This document shows, one piece after another, positions 17,955 to 26,963 of a DNA stretch of 64,000 nucleotides. Source of the stretch: GCA-2705995 sp048267965 (lineage in GTDB: Bacteria; Bacteroidota; Bacteroidia; Flavobacteriales_G; Salibacteraceae); contig JBLWWK010000015.1 of the NCBI GenBank assembly GCA_048267965.1, positions 6,461-70,460 of the forward strand. Direction: 5' to 3'. The notes below the pieces were generated by a model. It was not told the DNA's origin. It saw nothing but the letters and a program-made list of their open reading frames with translations, and made no database searches. The position numbers were made by a program, and so were the translations under genes. Each line of letters starts with the position of its first letter. Within the stretch, counting starts at the first letter, position 1.

Positions 17955-18572
17955 TTATTGAGATAGAGTAGACGAGTATGGAGTACGGTTCAAAATAGAG
18001 CGACCTAATGTAATTTCATCGGTGTATTCTAGTACATCGCCAACGGCAACACCTCTGGCAATGGTAGAAATATCTACCCCTAAAGGAGATAGTTTTTTAT
18101 ATAAAAAGAAGTTAGTAGTATCCCCTTCCATAGTGGTGCTTAAGGCCAGAATTACTTCTTTAATGCCTGATTCTTTAGTACGTTGTAATAGACTATCGAT
18201 GGTAAGGTCGTTAGGTCCAACTCCATCCATAGGCGAAATATGTCCGCCTAAAACGTGATAAAGTCCGTTAAATTGCCCGGTGTTTTCGAGGGCAATAATG
18301 TCTCGTAAATCTTCTACCACGCAGAGAGTAGATTGGTCTCTTTTGGGGTTCCTACAGATACCACAAATAGAAGCATCGCTAACATTATGGCATTTCTCGC
18401 AAAACTGGATCTCAGAGCGCATGGTAGTAAAAGCGTTGGCAAACTGCTGCACTTCTTCTTCAGATTGATTAAGCAGGTGAAGGGTAAGGCGCAGAGCGGT
18501 TTTTCTGCCAATGCCGGGCAACGAAGCAAATTGCTCTACAGCCTGAGACAATAGTTTAGAAGGTAAATCCAT
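17955..18572 (-). CDS. recR: Recombination mediator protein RecR
   Basis: 205 residues, the usual length. An N-terminal helix-hairpin-helix (LPGIGRKTALRLTLHLL), a four-cysteine zinc site C58, C61, C70, C73 (FCEKCHNVSDASICGIC) and a Toprim domain with VVEDLRDI and the GHISPMDGVGP loop are present. RecR acts with RecF and RecO to load RecA on gapped DNA. A copy of the uptake-like repeat encodes the CRNP residues in the zinc-site region, the only sense-strand copy not read as VGT. Confidence 0.95.
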   Translation of the reverse strand: MDLPSKLLSQAVEQFASLPGIGRKTALRLTLHLLNQSEEEVQQFANAFTTMRSEIQFCEKCHNVSDASICGICRNPKRDQSTLCVVEDLRDIIALENTGQFNGLYHVLGGHISPMDGVGPNDLTIDSLLQRTKESGIKEVILALSTTMEGDTTNFFLYKKLSPLGVDISTIARGVAVGDVLEYTDEITLGRSILNRTPYSSTLSQ

Positions 18573-18576
18573 GGGC

Positions 18577-18584
18577 CAAAAGTA
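18577..18584 (-). promoter_or_regulatory. -7 box 4 bases before the recR ATG
   Basis: Minus strand TACTTTTG, then GCCC and the ATG at 18572. Such spacing leaves no room for a ribosome binding site in the transcript and predicts a leaderless mRNA. Confidence 0.65.
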
Positions 18585-18636
18585 AACTGTTGCAGGGGTA
18601 GAATCAACTGTTGTGAAATTTGATTTTATTTGCGGT

Positions 18637-20100
18637 ATGTCGCCAACATTGATTTTATCTCTTATTGCCGCCTACTTTGTTCTCTTAATCGTAATTGCAA
18701 AATTCACGGCTACGAGCAATGATAATAAGGCTTTCTTTTTAGGTAACCGACAGTCTCCGTGGTATGTGGTAGCCTTCGGAATGATTGGGACCTCACTCAG
18801 CGGAGTCACTTTTATCTCGGTGCCCGGCTGGGTAGAATCTTCTCAGTTTTCTTATATGCAGATGGTTTTAGGCTATTTGGTAGGTTATTTTGTGATTGCC
18901 ACCGTGCTAATGCCTTTGTACTATCGCTTACAACTAACCAGTATTTATAGCTATTTTCAAGAAAGATTTGGCAATGTTTCTTACAAAACCGCAGCCGCTT
19001 GTTTCTTGATTTCTAGGCTGGTAGGAGCCGCTTTTCGACTGTTTTTAGTAGCCGTTGTATTGAATTATGCCGTTTTTGACCAATTAGGGATAGAGGTTCC
19101 GTTTTTTGTTACCGTTCTGGTTACCATTGGTTTAATTTGGTTGTATACTTCGAAAGGGGGAATCAAAACCATTATCTGGACAGATACTTTACAAACTGCT
19201 TTTATGCTCTTGGCGGTAGGAACCACTATCTATATTATCGCAACTCATTTTGGTTGGGGAGTTTTCGATTTAATTGAAGAAATTCAAGAGTCGAAATACA
19301 GTCAAATCTTCTTTTTTGATGATTTTAAAGACAGTCGATTCTTTTTCAAAAATTTTATTGGAGGGGCGTTTATTGCCATTGTGATGACGGGTATGGACCA
19401 AGATATGATGCAAAAAAATCTCAGTTGCAAATCGATTGGCGAAGCCCAGAAAAACATGTTTTGGTTCAGCATTGTATTGGTATTTGTAAATCTTTTATTC
19501 TTGGCTTTAGGTGCTTTATTATATATGTATTCGGAACATCAAGGAATGGCGCTCCCTGAAAAAGCCGATGAGCTGTACCCAATGATTGCCCTCAACGGAG
19601 GTTTGGGAATAGTAGTAGGCGTATTCTTCTTGCTGGGGTTAATAGCTGCAGCTTATTCTTCTGCAGATTCTGCTCTTACCGCTTTAACTACCAGTTTTTG
19701 TGTGGATTTTCTTGACATTGAAAAGCGCTCAAAAGAAATTCAATTGAAATGGAGAAAGTGGGTGCATGTTTCAATCTCTTTGGTGTTAGCAGTAATCATC
19801 ATGATTTTTAGCACTATCAACGAAGAAAGCGTAATAAGCGAATTATTTAAAGCAGCAGGTTATACGTATGGTCCATTGCTAGGCTTGTTTTCTTTTGGTT
19901 TGTTAACCCAACGCACAATTAAAGACAAGTATGCTTTGCTTATTGCAATTGTTGCTCCTCTATTAACTTATGTAATCGCATCGAATGCTCATACTTGGTT
20001 AGGCGGTTATCAAATGGGTTTCGAGTTGATTTTGGTAAATGGCCTTCTGATGTTTTTAGGATTATTCATTATTTCAAATCAAAACAAAACATCAAATTAG
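18637..20100 (+). CDS. Sodium:solute symporter family transporter
   Basis: 487 residues from the ATG at 18637 (a GTG at 18613 is a weaker option). About 13 membrane segments, with the sodium:solute symporter core signatures GMIGTSLSGVTFISVPGW, RLVGAAFRLFLVA and the late FFLLGLIAAAYSSADSALTALT. It carries an unknown solute into the cell with sodium. It is transcribed divergently from recR with 64 bases between starts. A degenerate -7 box (TTTATTTG) ends 4 bases before the ATG. Confidence 0.9.
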   Translation: MSPTLILSLIAAYFVLLIVIAKFTATSNDNKAFFLGNRQSPWYVVAFGMIGTSLSGVTFISVPGWVESSQFSYMQMVLGYLVGYFVIATVLMPLYYRLQLTSIYSYFQERFGNVSYKTAAACFLISRLVGAAFRLFLVAVVLNYAVFDQLGIEVPFFVTVLVTIGLIWLYTSKGGIKTIIWTDTLQTAFMLLAVGTTIYIIATHFGWGVFDLIEEIQESKYSQIFFFDDFKDSRFFFKNFIGGAFIAIVMTGMDQDMMQKNLSCKSIGEAQKNMFWFSIVLVFVNLLFLALGALLYMYSEHQGMALPEKADELYPMIALNGGLGIVVGVFFLLGLIAAAYSSADSALTALTTSFCVDFLDIEKRSKEIQLKWRKWVHVSISLVLAVIIMIFSTINEESVISELFKAAGYTYGPLLGLFSFGLLTQRTIKDKYALLIAIVAPLLTYVIASNAHTWLGGYQMGFELILVNGLLMFLGLFIISNQNKTSN

Positions 20101-20212
20101 GAAAAAATCAAAGTTCTTGTAGGTTCTTACAGTAATTTTTCGATATTTAAGGTCATGTTCTCAGTCGTAGAATGTAACCACTCCACATTGTTAAATTTCG
20201 AAAAATCGTTGT

Positions 20213-20983
20213 ATGAAGAAAAATTACTTTGTTTTCTCTGCTGTAGTTACAGCATTGGTTTGTGGAATTGCATCAATAGCATCTAGTAACGGACCAAGTC
20301 AAGCATTAACCAATTCACCTATCGGGAACGAAACGTGTAATCGTTGCCATTCTGGAACCGTTAACGCAGGGCCAGGATCTATTCAATTATCGGGGTTACC
20401 TACTGATTATGTTCCTGGTACTACATATAGTTTAACTCTATCTATAACTGGAGAATCTTCTACAAAGCTGGGTTTTCAAACTGTAGCGCTCAACTCAGCA
20501 AATGCGAATGGTGGTTCCTTCAATAATCTTTCAAGTAATGTAGGAACCTTTACTGCTTCGGGAGCAACATTTATAGAACATACGAGTCCGTCTGCAACTG
20601 GAACGTGGACCTTCGACTGGACGGCACCAACAGCAGGAACGGGTGATGTTTCTATTTACACAGCTATTAATGCCACCAATAATAACGGAAACACTTCCGG
20701 AGACCGAGTTTACAATCAACTGTTTTCGGTTTCAGAAGCGGGAGCTGCATCCGTAGCAAATACTAACGAGAAGGCGATTCGATTATTCCCGAACCCGGCC
20801 ACAGATTGGGTGCTATTAGAAAATGTAAAGCCGAACAGTTGGGTAAGCGTATATAATCTACAAGGTCAACAGGTATTTGAAAACCGCACCAATGCAGATC
20901 AAAAAATTGAATTATCGAGTTGGCCAAAAGGAACCTATTTCATGGTGGTAGAGCAAGAAGTGTATAAATTTGTGAAAAGATAG
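20213..20983 (+). CDS. Choice-of-anchor V domain protein with CxxCH motif and T9SS sorting tail
   Basis: 256 residues with a signal peptide (MKKNYFVFSAVVTALVCGIASIASS). A CNRCH motif at residues 42-46 follows directly, as in the choice-of-anchor V/Reeler-like family; it has the form of a c-type heme site. A beta-sandwich domain (about 55-175) and a type A T9SS tail (AIRLFPNPATDWVLLENV to the end) complete it. The product should be secreted or surface-attached. Its role is unknown. A GTAGGAACC copy encodes NVGTFT. Confidence 0.82.
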   Translation: MKKNYFVFSAVVTALVCGIASIASSNGPSQALTNSPIGNETCNRCHSGTVNAGPGSIQLSGLPTDYVPGTTYSLTLSITGESSTKLGFQTVALNSANANGGSFNNLSSNVGTFTASGATFIEHTSPSATGTWTFDWTAPTAGTGDVSIYTAINATNNNGNTSGDRVYNQLFSVSEAGAASVANTNEKAIRLFPNPATDWVLLENVKPNSWVSVYNLQGQQVFENRTNADQKIELSSWPKGTYFMVVEQEVYKFVKR

Positions 20984-21122
20984 TTTATAAATAGGTCTAT
21001 TTTGTAGACAGTGTTTCAAATTGGGACGGTTTTTAATGGAATGATATTTATTAACTGTCTGAAAATAAGTAAAATGTAATTCGGGACTGATGCTTGTTTT
21101 AATACTGGCATAATTGAAAATC

Positions 21123-23075
21123 ATGAATCATAACATCACATCAAAAGCACTTTTAGTGCTAGCTCTTTCAGGCCTAGCGTTAACGTCTTGTAAAAAAGAC
21201 GATGACTCTACAACTAAGAAAACACCAACTGTAGTTTCTAACGATTTTAACTACGAAACTGCAATCAAGGCGGGTATTTACTTTGACGTTCCTGAGCATT
21301 TACAAAATGCAACTTTCGAATTGTATACAGCCGATCCGGAAAACGGAGGGGAATTGTTAACGCAAGGGAAGTTTAATACTACAGGTACTTACGAATCTTC
21401 GTATTTGGTTCCTACCAGTATTAGCGAAGTTTACTTTAAGTCTACTTATGTTGGTTTGCCTGGTGGTTTTACCATTCCGGTAGAAAATGGTGTGATTGCT
21501 TACAATTTTGATCAAACACGTGAGTTCAGATCTCAGAGAAGTAAAGGAACTACTCCGTCTGCTCAAGCAATCAATAACGTGGTTTACAATTTCATGGGAT
21601 CTTACAATTACCTAGGAGTTCCTGATTATTTACTGAACCCAGGAGATAATTTAGATCAGTCGTTTATCGATATGGTAAACGCATCTTTACCAGAAAACAA
21701 CCCTGTTCCAACGTCTAATCCACAGTATTTAGCAGGAAGCAATGAAACAAACTTAGTGCTAACTGATAGTGCTGATGTTTGGGTAACTTTTGTTGCTGAA
21801 GGAGCCGGTTACAAAAACGTTTTAGCTTATTACACATACGATGTAAACAACGCGCCAACCAATCCAAGTGATATCGATAGCATTCACTTTATTTTTCCAA
21901 ATGCTTCTTTCGCTGGTTCAGGTGGAGGACTTTACGCTGGAGATAAAGTTTACTTAGGTGCTTTTGGTGCACAAACAGGTATTGGATGGGTGCTTCTACA
22001 AAACGCATGGAACTCAAGCAACAATACAGTTAACTTAAATGCAACTCATTTATACTCAACTACAGAATGGAATCCTGAAAATGATCCTTCTTTAAAACAG
22101 CATAACGTTGCCTTGTACGATCAAGCAAGAGAATTAGTATTGATTGGTTTCGAAGATCAAATTAGAACGAGCAGTGACCAAGATTTTAACGACTGTGTTT
22201 TCTATGCAACTTCAAACCCAATTGAAGCGATTAATACAGGTCAATTACCTCCAATCAACCAAGGTGGAAACGATGGCGATGGCGATGGTATTCCTGATTC
22301 ACAAGATGATTATCCGAACGATGGAAGTAGAGCTTTTAACAACTACATTCCGTTCAATAACGCTTACAGTTCAAATGCATTCGAAGATTTATGGCCATCA
22401 CAAGGTGACTATGACTTCAACGATATGATTGTAAACTACAACTTTAACCACATTACTAATGGCTTAAATGAGTTGGTAGAGTTAGAGTGGAAAATTGTAG
22501 TTCGCCACATTGGAGCTTCTTTCCACAATGGTTTTGGAATTGAGTTACCGTTTCCAGCAAGTCAAGTGTCTAGTGTAACCGGACATCAGTTTACAGATAA
22601 CTTAGTAACATTAAGTGCAAACGGAACAGAAGCCAACCAAACAAATGCAGTAATTATGGTATTTGACGATGCAATGGATGTGTTTGAAGATACAATTACC
22701 ATGAACATTCAATTGGCAAATCCATACAGCTTCAGTGCTTTTAACCAAGCTGGTTGGAACCCGTTCATCTTTGTAAATGGTGTTCGTTCACACGAGGTAC
22801 ACTTACCAAATTATGCACCTACCGATTTAATGAACATGGCATTATTCGGAACCATTGCAGATGATAGTGACCCTGCTACAGGTCGTTACTACAAAAACAC
22901 AGAAAATAAGCCTTGGGCCATCAATGTATCTTACGATTACCAAGCGCCTGTTGAGAAAGTTAGAATTGAAAATGCATATGTACATTTTAACGACTGGGTA
23001 AATAGCAACGGAACATTGTTCTTAGATTGGTATGTAGATCAACCAGGCTTTAGAAATGTATCGAATATTCAGTAG
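21123..23075 (+). CDS. LruC domain-containing lipoprotein
   Basis: 650 residues from the ATG at 21123 (MNHNITSKALLVLALSGLALTSC), with a lipoprotein cysteine at 23. The middle contains a DUF4114-like segment (IGFEDQIRTSSDQDFNDCVFY) and a thrombospondin-type-3-like acidic stretch (GDGDGIPDSQDDYPND) that likely binds calcium. The C-terminal half is the LruC/DUF4842 domain (WPSQGDYDFNDMIVNYNF onward). Related proteins in Leptospira and Bacteroidota are surface lipoproteins. It stands alone with a strong terminator after it. Confidence 0.85.
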   Translation: MNHNITSKALLVLALSGLALTSCKKDDDSTTKKTPTVVSNDFNYETAIKAGIYFDVPEHLQNATFELYTADPENGGELLTQGKFNTTGTYESSYLVPTSISEVYFKSTYVGLPGGFTIPVENGVIAYNFDQTREFRSQRSKGTTPSAQAINNVVYNFMGSYNYLGVPDYLLNPGDNLDQSFIDMVNASLPENNPVPTSNPQYLAGSNETNLVLTDSADVWVTFVAEGAGYKNVLAYYTYDVNNAPTNPSDIDSIHFIFPNASFAGSGGGLYAGDKVYLGAFGAQTGIGWVLLQNAWNSSNNTVNLNATHLYSTTEWNPENDPSLKQHNVALYDQARELVLIGFEDQIRTSSDQDFNDCVFYATSNPIEAINTGQLPPINQGGNDGDGDGIPDSQDDYPNDGSRAFNNYIPFNNAYSSNAFEDLWPSQGDYDFNDMIVNYNFNHITNGLNELVELEWKIVVRHIGASFHNGFGIELPFPASQVSSVTGHQFTDNLVTLSANGTEANQTNAVIMVFDDAMDVFEDTITMNIQLANPYSFSAFNQAGWNPFIFVNGVRSHEVHLPNYAPTDLMNMALFGTIADDSDPATGRYYKNTENKPWAINVSYDYQAPVEKVRIENAYVHFNDWVNSNGTLFLDWYVDQPGFRNVSNIQ

Positions 23076-23108
23076 ATTAGGGTTAGAGATAGTTAGATGA
23101 TGATTGAG

Positions 23109-23137
23109 AAAGGGATGCGAAAGCATCCCTTTTTTTG
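23109..23137 (+). terminator. Rho-independent terminator of the LruC gene
   Basis: AAAGGGATGC pairs with GCATCCCTTT around a GAAA tetraloop, followed by a T-run: a textbook hairpin. Confidence 0.92.
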
Positions 23138-23467
23138 TTTTGTACAATTGTTTTCGGTAGAACCACACAATCCATTTTATGGAAAATTCAAATTGCCATT
23201 ATCTACCAAGATTTGAGCAATAAATCAGTGAAAAACACCACAAGAAGATGTAGAATGTAGCCGTGCATTGCCAACTGATTCCTGCACATTTTACCTTATT
23301 TTTCTTTCCAAATAGACGCTAAAGATGAAGAAAGGCTACATTCATCTGGGTGAACAAAACTTCAGAATTTTTGGATAGCAATTGCTTGTAAAGATGAGTT
23401 GTGTTTAGTTTGATTCTCTATCGGTAGGAACCAACGTTCGCTTTAATAAAGTTGAAATAAAAATGAA
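23138..23467. other. Intergenic region with a possible structured element
   Basis: No gene seen in these 330 bases. It holds nested inverted repeats: GAATGTAGCC (23253-23262) with GGCTACATTC (23334-23343), and inside them GTGCA (23263-23267) with TGCAC (23283-23287). An exact copy of the GTAGGAACC repeat lies at 23424-23432. The region separates the 3' ends of convergent genes. Confidence 0.5.
23424..23432 (+). repeat. Intergenic copy of the GTAGGAACC repeat
   Basis: ATCGGTAGGAACCAAC in the gap between the LruC and nfeD genes, outside any coding frame. Confidence 0.85.
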
Positions 23468-24802
23468 TTATTTCTTCCTAACGATTAACTGAGCGGTTTG
23501 ATATTTTACCACTTCAACTTCAGTATTGGCTTCTAAATAACCATCTAGTGCTGTGGCATCGTAATATTCTCCCTCCACCGAAACTGTGCCACCGGGGCGC
23601 ATTACTGTGATGGTAGTTCCTATTTTGCCCACCAGCTGATGTTCATTGGGATCGGTTCCTACAAAGCCTTGCTCTTTCGATTGAACTGCATTAAGTGCAA
23701 AACGACTAAAAAAGCTCGATTTTAATAATTGAACTCCCAAGATAATACTGCCGCCTAAGCCCACGATGGTGGCCACCAAAACGGTAAGTAGCGCTTCTAA
23801 CGCCTTTTCAGAATCAACAAACTCGAAGTCGAAACCCACGTTGCCAATCATGCTCAGGGTTAATCCTGCAACTATCAATACAATTCCAGAAATTCCGGCC
23901 ACTCCAAATCCTGGAATTACAAAAATTTCGACTGCAACGAGCACAATTCCAATGAAGAAGATGATTAACTCCCATTGCTCTGCTAAACCTTCGAGGTAGT
24001 AGGGAGCAAAGAAAACAACAGCTGCAATGGCGCTTGCCAAAATGGGAAAACCTAAGCCCGGTGATTGCAACTCAAAGTAAATTCCGCCCACAATAACCAA
24101 GATTAAAACCCCGCTAATGGCAGGATTAATAAGCCAACCAATAATGTTGTCGATGGTAGAAGGCTGGTACTTTTTGAGCGTATAATTTTTTATTCCGGCT
24201 AGTTCGATAGCTTCAGGAATGGTTTTGGCAACGCCTTCACAAAATCCATTTTTCACAGCATCTTGCGTGGTGAAGGTGAGTACTTTTCCAGAGTCTGAAA
24301 CATTGGGCACGTACTTATCTGGATCGACCATAGCTTCGGCCATATCTGCGTTTCGGTTGGTTTCTTCGGCTGTTGCGCGCATTTTTTGGCGCATATAACT
24401 TTGGTATTTATCGGGCACAGGTTGGCCAGATTGATCTACCACAGTGGCGGCTCCGATGGTAGAACCCGGCATCATGTAAATGCTATCGCAAGCAATAGAA
24501 ATTAATGCGCCAGCTGAAGCCGCGTTGTTATTGATAAGAACAAAAACAGGTATAGGTGACCGTAGGAACCGAGTACGAATACTATCAGCAATATCTACAC
24601 GACCACCATAGGTGTCTAAATCGACAAAAAGAATATCGGCCCCGTAAGTTTGGGCTTCGTCCATAGCTTCTTGAACGGTTCTAAGGGCTGGTGGAGCAAT
24701 TTCAGCCTTAAGATCGAATTGATAGATTTTAATGGTATCTGATTGTGCCCAAATGGAACATACAAATAGTTGAAAGAAGAAAAACAAGAGAGCCTTTTTC
24801 AT
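23468..24802 (-). CDS. NfeD family membrane-bound ClpP-class protease
   Basis: 444 residues from the ATG at 24802, which opens with a signal peptide (MKKALLFFFFQLFVCSIWAQ); the 32 upstream in-frame residues do not look native. The N-terminal ClpP-like serine protease domain has the nucleophile S96 in NNNAASAGALIS. Four or five membrane segments (about 245-370) and a C-terminal OB-fold NfeD domain (VGKIGTTITVMRPGGTVSVEGEYYDA) follow. The family works with stomatin-type partners in membrane quality control. It ends an eight-gene minus-strand run. Confidence 0.9.
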   Translation of the reverse strand: MKKALLFFFFQLFVCSIWAQSDTIKIYQFDLKAEIAPPALRTVQEAMDEAQTYGADILFVDLDTYGGRVDIADSIRTRFLRSPIPVFVLINNNAASAGALISIACDSIYMMPGSTIGAATVVDQSGQPVPDKYQSYMRQKMRATAEETNRNADMAEAMVDPDKYVPNVSDSGKVLTFTTQDAVKNGFCEGVAKTIPEAIELAGIKNYTLKKYQPSTIDNIIGWLINPAISGVLILVIVGGIYFELQSPGLGFPILASAIAAVVFFAPYYLEGLAEQWELIIFFIGIVLVAVEIFVIPGFGVAGISGIVLIVAGLTLSMIGNVGFDFEFVDSEKALEALLTVLVATIVGLGGSIILGVQLLKSSFFSRFALNAVQSKEQGFVGTDPNEHQLVGKIGTTITVMRPGGTVSVEGEYYDATALDGYLEANTEVEVVKYQTAQLIVRKK

Positions 24803-24839
24803 ACAGCGAGCAAATAACAAATAACTACACAAATGCGTT

Positions 24840-25634
24840 TTAGAAATACTGTTGAATTCTAGATTCAATAGCTGGATGAACGTTTTTGTTCGAAGCAATT
24901 ATTTCTTTTCCTGAAAGGTAATTAAAACCATTTTTAAAATCAGAAACTTGTCCGCCAGCTTCTTGAACCAGTAAAATACCAGCGGCAACATCCCACGGGT
25001 TTAAGCTGTATTCATAAAAAGCTTCGAAACGGCCACAAGCCACATAAGCTAAGTCTACTGCTGCACTTCCCAGCCTGCGCAAACCACGAGATTCTTTGAG
25101 AAGTAGTTTAAAAACTTCTAGGTATTCGTTAAGTTGAGAATAGTCGTTATACGGAAAACCTGTTGCTAGCAACGATTGATTTAACGCTGTTTCTTTTGAA
25201 ACAGCGATTCGATTACCGTTTAAATAAGCACCGTTTCCTTTGCTGGCATAAAAACACTCTTTTTGAGCAATTTCATAGACCACGCCAATTAATAATTGAT
25301 TGTGTTCATCGGCAAGAGCAATGCTTACTGAGTAGCAAGGTAAGCCGTGAATAAAGTTCGTGGTTCCGTCAATGGGGTCGATAATCCAGTTGTAGCCTTC
25401 TTGGTTTTTAGTTCCGGTTCCTTCTTCAGCAATAAAACCTGCTTCTGGTAACAATTGAGAAAGCTCGTTAACTAATAATTTTTCAGAAGCTTTATCTACA
25501 CTTGTTACAAAATCGTGTTCGCCCTTGGCTTCAATATTTTGAGCAGTTAGCAGTTTGCGTTCTTCAGTAATAAAATTTCCAGCTTTTTCAGCAATTCTAC
25601 ACACCTCTTGGGTAAGAGAAGAAAGGTTAAGCAT
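24840..25634 (-). CDS. Inositol monophosphatase family protein
   Basis: 264 residues from the ATG at 25634. Metal-binding motifs of the IMPase fold are intact: EEGTG, WIIDPIDGTTNFIHG, and WDVAAGILLVQEAGG. It hydrolyses inositol phosphates or related sugar phosphates (SuhB-like) in the cytosol; the physiological substrate is unknown. Its start overlaps the mtaB end by 8 bases, indicating translational coupling. Confidence 0.92.
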   Translation of the reverse strand: MLNLSSLTQEVCRIAEKAGNFITEERKLLTAQNIEAKGEHDFVTSVDKASEKLLVNELSQLLPEAGFIAEEGTGTKNQEGYNWIIDPIDGTTNFIHGLPCYSVSIALADEHNQLLIGVVYEIAQKECFYASKGNGAYLNGNRIAVSKETALNQSLLATGFPYNDYSQLNEYLEVFKLLLKESRGLRRLGSAAVDLAYVACGRFEAFYEYSLNPWDVAAGILLVQEAGGQVSDFKNGFNYLSGKEIIASNKNVHPAIESRIQQYF

Positions 25635-26940
25635 AAGTCGAGTTATTAACAATCTCCACAGAAGCAATTTCTTCGGCTCCTGTTTTAATTAGTTTTACTC
25701 GTTCAAAGGTATTGGCTTTTGAAGAATCGTAAGGTGTTTTAACACGAACATAATTTTCAGTATAACCGTGAAGAAAACCATCGTTGTCTTCAGTTTCCCA
25801 CAAAACGGTTTTTTCTTTTTGAAGTTGAGACTCGTAGAAAGCACGTTTCTTTTTAGTCGATAAAATTCGGAGCATTTTATTGCGTTCCTGCCGAACAGAA
25901 ACGGGCACAATTTCGTCCATTTTATCGGCTAGGGTATTGGCTCTTTCACTGTAGGTAAACACGTGAAAGTAAGATACATCTAAATCTTTTAAGAAGTTGT
26001 AAGTAAGTAGAAAATCTTCTTCTGTTTCTCCCGGAAAACCAACAATCACATCTACACCAATGCAGGCATCTGGCATCAATTTTTTAATGGTAGCTACACG
26101 ATTGGCGTAAAGTTCGCTCACGTATTTTCTCTTCATGTTTTTGAGAATACGGTCGGAACCCGATTGCAGTGGGATATGAAAATGCGGAACAAATTTTTGA
26201 CTTTCTGCGCTAAAAGCAATGATTTCGTCTGAAAGAAGGTTAGGTTCAATCGATGAAATTCTAAATCTAGGAATGGCCAATTGATCGAGTTCTTGGCAAA
26301 GTTGGAAGAAGTTTTCATGGGTTCCTGCCCCGAAATCTCCCGTATTTACCCCCGTTAATACTACCTCTTTAATTTCGGAGTTTTCAATTTCTTTCGCCTT
26401 TTCGATGGTTTGAGCGATGGTGTTACTTCTGCTTTTACCTCTAGCTAACGGAATGGTACAAAAAGTACAGTAGTAATCGCAGCCATCTTGAACTTTGAAA
26501 AAAGTTCGGGTTCTATCCTTTAGCGAAAATGACGGAAAAAATTCTTTAACGCGACCAATTTTGCCATGAATGATTTTTCCTTCACCATTAGTTGGTAAAT
26601 CTTCTAAATGCTCAACAACATTGAATTTTTCATTGGCTCCGAGCACCAAATCTACTCCAGGGATGGAAACAATCTCTTCTGGTTTCAATTGAGCGTAACA
26701 TCCTACCACAATAATTTTGGCTGCGGCATTGGTTCGCTTGGCGCGATTCACAAAATTTCTACATTTTTTATCGGCCATATCGGTTACAGAACACGTGTTG
26801 ATTACGTAAACATCTGCAAATTCTGTAAAACCCACACGGGCATAACCAGCCTCTTCAAAACTTCTCGCTATGGTAGAAGTTTCAGAGAAATTGAGCTTGC
26901 AGCCCAATGTATAAAAAGCAACTTTTTTGTACGGATTCAT
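25627..26940 (-). CDS. mtaB: tRNA t6A37 methylthiotransferase
   Basis: 437 residues. N-terminal UPF0004 domain with cluster-binding C14, C50 and C81, radical-SAM domain with C154, C158 and C161 (CDYYCTFC), and a C-terminal TRAM domain. The TLGCKLNFSE start and the sequence CSVTDMADKKCRNF fit MtaB rather than MiaB or RimO. It adds a methylthio group to t6A37 in tRNAs that decode ANN codons. Confidence 0.92.
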   Translation of the reverse strand: MNPYKKVAFYTLGCKLNFSETSTIARSFEEAGYARVGFTEFADVYVINTCSVTDMADKKCRNFVNRAKRTNAAAKIIVVGCYAQLKPEEIVSIPGVDLVLGANEKFNVVEHLEDLPTNGEGKIIHGKIGRVKEFFPSFSLKDRTRTFFKVQDGCDYYCTFCTIPLARGKSRSNTIAQTIEKAKEIENSEIKEVVLTGVNTGDFGAGTHENFFQLCQELDQLAIPRFRISSIEPNLLSDEIIAFSAESQKFVPHFHIPLQSGSDRILKNMKRKYVSELYANRVATIKKLMPDACIGVDVIVGFPGETEEDFLLTYNFLKDLDVSYFHVFTYSERANTLADKMDEIVPVSVRQERNKMLRILSTKKKRAFYESQLQKEKTVLWETEDNDGFLHGYTENYVRVKTPYDSSKANTFERVKLIKTGAEEIASVEIVNNSTYA

Positions 26941-26948
26941 TGAACGCG

Positions 26949-26956
26949 CAAAAGTA
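26949..26956 (-). promoter_or_regulatory. -7 box upstream of mtaB
   Basis: Minus strand TACTTTTG ends 8 bases before the mtaB ATG at 26940, so a promoter inside the run of genes may give mtaB, the phosphatase and nfeD their own transcript. Confidence 0.55.
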
Positions 26957-26963
26957 CAAAAGA

